Assembly: GCA_964444685.1 (NCBI GenBank)
Contig: CAYUIG010000080.1
Location: 1 to 8,851 of the forward strand
Source: CAYUIG01 sp964444685
Lineage (GTDB): Bacteria > Gemmatimonadota > Gemmatimonadetes > Longimicrobiales > RSA9
DNA: 8,851 nt
Direction of reading: 5' to 3'
A program made the position numbers and the translations under genes. Under the pieces are notes generated by a model. It did no database searches. It was not told the origin of the DNA and saw only the letters and a list, made by a program, of their open reading frames with translations. Below, piece by piece: positions 6,139 to 8,851 of this stretch (position 1 is its first letter; the number at the start of each line of letters is the position of its first letter).

Positions 6139-7496
6139 TCTTCCTCCGGCGGCTCCTGCGGCCGGGCCGTGAGCGACAGGCTGAGCCGTTCGATGCGGCG
6201 CTTCTTGATGGCGAGGACGCGCAGGCGGCCGCCCGGGAAGTGGACCTCGTCGCCGGGGCGTGGCAGGCGGCCGAGTCGCCCGAGTACGAAGCCGCCGACG
6301 GTGGTGTAGTCCTCATCGGGCAGCTCGAGGCCATAGCGGTCGTTCACCTCGGCTATGGCCGCGCCGCCGGAGAACTCGATCTCGCCGTCGCCCTTCTGGA
6401 GGAACTCGGGGCGCGCTTCGTCCAGCTCGTCCTCGATCTCGCCGACGATCTCCTCGACCAGGTCCTCGATCGTCACGATGCCGGCCGTGCCGCCGAACTC
6501 GTCGATGACGATGGCCATGTGCGTCTGCTCGCGCTGCATGTCGCGCAGGAGCTGCTCGACCGGTTTCGTGTCGGGCACGAAGAGCGGTTCGCGCGCGATG
6601 TCGCGCAGTGTGCCGCCGCCCGCGCGCTGCGCGCGCCAGACATCACGCGCCAGCACGATGCCGACGATCGTGTCGACCGAACCCTCGAAGAGCGGGTAGC
6701 GCGAGTGCCCCTGCTCCAGGATGTACGCAGCTGCGTCCTCGAGGCTGGACTCCACCGGGATGCCGAGCACCTGCGTGCGCGGCGTCATGACCTCGGCCGC
6801 GGTCGTCTCCGAGAGATGGAACACGCCGCGGATCATCTCCACCGGCTCCTCGCGCAGCAGTCCGTGCTCGTAGCTCTGCGTGAGCAGCATCTCGAGCTCT
6901 TCGGGCCGGTGCACGCGCTCCATCTCGGTCGGTGGTCGCAGGCCCAGCAGCCGCAGCAGCGCATTCGCCGTGCCGTTCAGGAATGCGATGAACGGCAGGA
7001 AAAGCTTGGAGAAAAGGATGAGCGGGCCCGCGGTCCAGAGGCTGGTCTCCTCCGGGAATAGCAGCGCGACCGACTTCGGTGCGAGCTCGCCGAGCACGAT
7101 GTGCAGGAAGGTGATGAACGCGAACGCGATCGTGCCGGCCACGGTGTGCGTCGCGATCGCATCGAACGGCTCGGGCAATCCGGCGAAGATCGAGACGAGC
7201 AGTTCCGCGATGGTCGACTCGCCGACCCAGCCCAGCCCCAGCGATGCGAGCGTGATGCCGAGCTGCGTGCCGGAGATGTAGTGGTCGAGATGCCGGATCG
7301 CGCTGAACGCCAGCTTCGCGCGCGTGTTGCCGGCGTTGGCGAGCGCCTCGATGCGTGTGCGGCGGGCACCGACGAGTGCGAACTCCGCCGCAACGAAGAA
7401 GCCGTTGGCGGCGACGAGGAAGAGGGCGAGTCCGAGCCGCCATGCGATTTCGCCGGCGGTGAACGCGTGCCCTACGATTTGGGCGTCTTCAGGCAT
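6135..7496 (-). CDS. CNNM/CorC (hemolysin C family) membrane protein with DUF21, CBS pair and CorC_HlyC domain
   Basis: This is a 453-residue inner-membrane protein with the standard CorC/CNNM architecture. The DUF21 transmembrane part (about 15-175) has an amphipathic first helix with NGFFVAAEFALVGARRTR (31-48), GTQLGITLASLGLGW (76-90) and HIVLGELAPKSVAL (132-145). A CBS-domain pair follows (about 225-355), with VMTPRT (236-241), the linker GHSRYPLFEGS (263-273) and IDEFGGTAGIVTIEDLVEEIVGEI (331-354). The C-terminal CorC_HlyC transporter-associated domain spans about 370-443. Relatives are implicated in Mg2+ (or Co2+) export, and the CBS pair often binds ATP-Mg; the substrate here is not shown. 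The start is ATG, 21 bases after the mutase stop, and the stop overlaps the next GTG start (GTGA). It separates the two mutase subunit genes with no known functional link to them. The length is normal and all domains look intact. Confidence 0.95.
   Translation of the reverse strand: MPEDAQIVGHAFTAGEIAWRLGLALFLVAANGFFVAAEFALVGARRTRIEALANAGNTRAKLAFSAIRHLDHYISGTQLGITLASLGLGWVGESTIAELLVSIFAGLPEPFDAIATHTVAGTIAFAFITFLHIVLGELAPKSVALLFPEETSLWTAGPLILFSKLFLPFIAFLNGTANALLRLLGLRPPTEMERVHRPEELEMLLTQSYEHGLLREEPVEMIRGVFHLSETTAAEVMTPRTQVLGIPVESSLEDAAAYILEQGHSRYPLFEGSVDTIVGIVLARDVWRAQRAGGGTLRDIAREPLFVPDTKPVEQLLRDMQREQTHMAIVIDEFGGTAGIVTIEDLVEEIVGEIEDELDEARPEFLQKGDGEIEFSGGAAIAEVNDRYGLELPDEDYTTVGGFVLGRLGRLPRPGDEVHFPGGRLRVLAIKKRRIERLSLSLTARPQEPPEEE
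6143..6147 (-). promoter_or_regulatory. Ribosome binding site for the methyltransferase GTG start
   Basis: GGAGG on the minus strand lies 4 bases upstream of the GTG at 6136-6138, inside the end of the CorC gene. Together with the GTGA overlap, it supports this start over any downstream Met. Confidence 0.65.
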
Positions 7497-7501
7497 GGGC
7501 T

Positions 7502-7532
7502 GGCGCCGGGCGCCCGTCTAGAAGAAGACGGG
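7502..7532 (-). other. Stem-loops over the mutase stop codon and the gap before the CorC gene
   Basis: The sequence has a perfect 7-bp inverted repeat, arms 7513-7519 and 7526-7532 (cccgtct / agacggg on the plus strand) with a 6-base loop; the TAG stop of the mutase lies at the stem's edge. A second GC-only repeat at 7502-7514 (ggcgc/gcgcc around a 3-base loop) overlaps one arm by two bases, so the two stems compete slightly. No T-run follows, so a standard intrinsic terminator is unlikely. The structure could damp read-through or stabilise the upstream message, but this is inference. The 21-base gap has no recognisable ribosome binding site for the next gene. Confidence 0.35.
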
Positions 7533-8851
7533 TTCCCGGTACGCGCCGAAGACCTCCTCCATCGCGTAGCGCATCTCGTAGAGCGTGCAGCCCGCGCGCG
7601 CGCAGTCGAGCAGCGGCTCGATCACGTTCCTGTCCTCCGCCGCCGCGGTGCGCAGTGCGGCGAGGGTCGCCTCGACGCGCTCGGGATCCCGACGCGCCCG
7701 GAGCGAGGCGAGGCGTTCGCGCTGCCTGCGTTCGGGCTCGTCGCTGATGCGCAGAATGTCGATGTCGACGTGTTCGTTGCCCTCGGTGAACGCGTTCACA
7801 CCCACCACTACCCGCTCTCGCTGTTCGAGCTCGCGCTGCTGGCGCTCGGCGCTGCGCGCGATCTCCTGCTGGAAGTAGCCGGCCTCGATGCCGGGCACCA
7901 CGCCGCCGTACTTCTCGATCTCCTCGAAGATCTCCTCGGCCTGGCGCTCGAGCCTGTCGGTCAGCGCCTCGACGTAGTACGAGCCCGCCAGCGGATCGAT
8001 CGTGTTGGGCACGCCGGTCTCGAAGGCGAGGACCTGTTGGGTGCGGAGTGCGATGCGGACCGCCTTCTCCGTGGGCAGTGCCAGCGTCTCGTCCATCGAG
8101 TTGGTGTGCAGCGACTGCGTGCCGCCGAGCACCGCGGCGAGCGCCTGGTAGGCGACGCGTACGATGTTGTTCTCGGGCTGCTGCGCTACGAGCGTGACGC
8201 CCGCGGTCTGCGCGTGCGTGCGCAGGCGCAGCGATTCATCCGACTTCGCGCCGTAGACGTCGCGCATGCGGCGCGCCCAGATGCGGCGCGCGGCGCGGAA
8301 CTTCGCGATCTCCTCGAAGAAGTCGTTGTGTACATCGAAGAAGAACGACAGCCGGGGCGCGAACGAATCGACATCGAGGCCGCGTGCAATGCCGCGCTCC
8401 ACGTACTCGAAGCCGTTGCGCAGCGTGAACGCGAGCTCCTGTGCGGCGGTGGCGCCCGCCTCGCGGATGTGGTAGCCGCTGATCGAGATCGGGTTGTACT
8501 TCGGTGCGTTCTGCGAGCACCACTCGAACATGTCGACGATCAGCTTGAGCGCGGGCTCGGGCGGATAGATCCACGCGTGCTGCGCCATGTACTCCTTGAG
8601 GATGTCGTTCTGCACGGTGCCGCGCAGCTCGGCGGGGTTCACGCCCTGCCGCTCGGCCGCGGCCACGTACAGCACGAACAGGAGGATGGCGGGCCCGTTG
8701 ATGGTCATGGAGACGGACACCTTGTCGAGCGGGATGCCGTCGAACAGCGTCTCCATGTCCTCGAGGCTCGAGATCGCGACGCCGCACTTCCCGACCTCGC
8801 CGAGCGAACGCGGGTGATCGGAGTCGTAGCCCATGAGCGTGGGGAAGTCGA
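7518..8851 (-). CDS. B12-dependent acyl-CoA mutase large subunit, isobutyryl-CoA mutase-like active site (N-terminus outside window)
   Basis: This is the substrate-binding (TIM-barrel) subunit of an adenosylcobalamin-dependent acyl-CoA mutase, which rearranges the carbon skeleton of an acyl-CoA by radical chemistry. About 443 codons are visible; the family usually has 520-560, so roughly the first 100 residues lie beyond the right edge. Numbering from the Met at 8832-8834, the family blocks are PTLMGYDSD at the edge, VSMTINGPA (41-49), GTVQNDILKEY (72-82), SISGYH with the active-site His at 122, SFFFDVHNDFFEEIAKFRAARR (163-184), and GGTQSLHTN (237-245). The chain ends at EPVFF with no B12-binding domain, so it is the split form; its partner is probably the gene at 4921-5340. 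The residue equivalent to MutB Arg207 is Gln85 (AQHAW), as in IcmA and HcmA. This argues against a dicarboxylic substrate such as methylmalonyl-CoA. The family call is firm; the substrate is not. Confidence 0.93.
   Translation of the reverse strand, partial: DFPTLMGYDSDHPRSLGEVGKCGVAISSLEDMETLFDGIPLDKVSVSMTINGPAILLFVLYVAAAERQGVNPAELRGTVQNDILKEYMAQHAWIYPPEPALKLIVDMFEWCSQNAPKYNPISISGYHIREAGATAAQELAFTLRNGFEYVERGIARGLDVDSFAPRLSFFFDVHNDFFEEIAKFRAARRIWARRMRDVYGAKSDESLRLRTHAQTAGVTLVAQQPENNIVRVAYQALAAVLGGTQSLHTNSMDETLALPTEKAVRIALRTQQVLAFETGVPNTIDPLAGSYYVEALTDRLERQAEEIFEEIEKYGGVVPGIEAGYFQQEIARSAERQQRELEQRERVVVGVNAFTEGNEHVDIDILRISDEPERRQRERLASLRARRDPERVEATLAALRTAAAEDRNVIEPLLDCARAGCTLYEMRYAMEEVFGAYREPVFF

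Noticed and set aside
5835..7061. Plus-strand open frame of 408 codons opposite the methyltransferase and CorC genes
   Set aside because: It is Arg- and Ala-rich antisense sequence over two well-supported genes.

Overview
The window is GC-rich bacterial chromosomal DNA. Every gene I can support lies on the minus strand, so the operon reads from right to left. GC-rich third codon positions, frequent GTG starts and the gene content suggest a soil or aquatic high-GC lineage. Gemmatimonadota is my first guess, from gene content only; Actinobacteriota, Acidobacteriota and Myxococcota are not excluded. Adjacent genes either overlap by 4 bases (ATGA or GTGA, five junctions) or are 2 to 33 bases apart, so the window looks like one long operon whose promoter lies beyond the right edge.

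Right to left: (1) 7518-8851, large subunit of a B12-dependent acyl-CoA mutase, cut by the window edge. It would normally be called methylmalonyl-CoA mutase, but the substrate-carboxylate Arg position holds Gln, as in isobutyryl-CoA and 2-hydroxyisobutyryl-CoA mutases. (2) 6135-7496, CNNM/CorC-type membrane protein. (3) 5374-6138, class I SAM methyltransferase. (4) 4921-5340, stand-alone B12-binding small subunit of the mutase. (5) 3275-4915, carboxyltransferase (beta) subunit of a biotin-dependent acyl-CoA carboxylase, methylcrotonyl/geranoyl-CoA type. (6) 1878-3278, AtuA-family protein with a heptanucleotide tandem repeat directly after its start codon. (7) 1543-1881, the AtuA C-terminal domain as its own gene. 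(8) 773-1546, enoyl-CoA hydratase family protein of AtuE/LiuC character. (9) 576-770, small two-helix membrane protein. (10) 355-579, amphi-Trp domain protein.

Carboxylase, AtuA pair and hydratase form an atu/liu-like set, usually linked to breakdown of methyl-branched or isoprenoid acyl-CoAs. The mutase would rearrange a branched acyl-CoA in the same flow. The biotin carboxylase subunit and any dehydrogenase or lyase are not in the window, so the pathway is inferred. CorC, the methyltransferase and the two small tail proteins have no obvious link to it.

Positions 1-354 hold no gene I can support. They contain a nested inverted repeat (235-294) at the operon's end and an uncertain open frame at the left edge.
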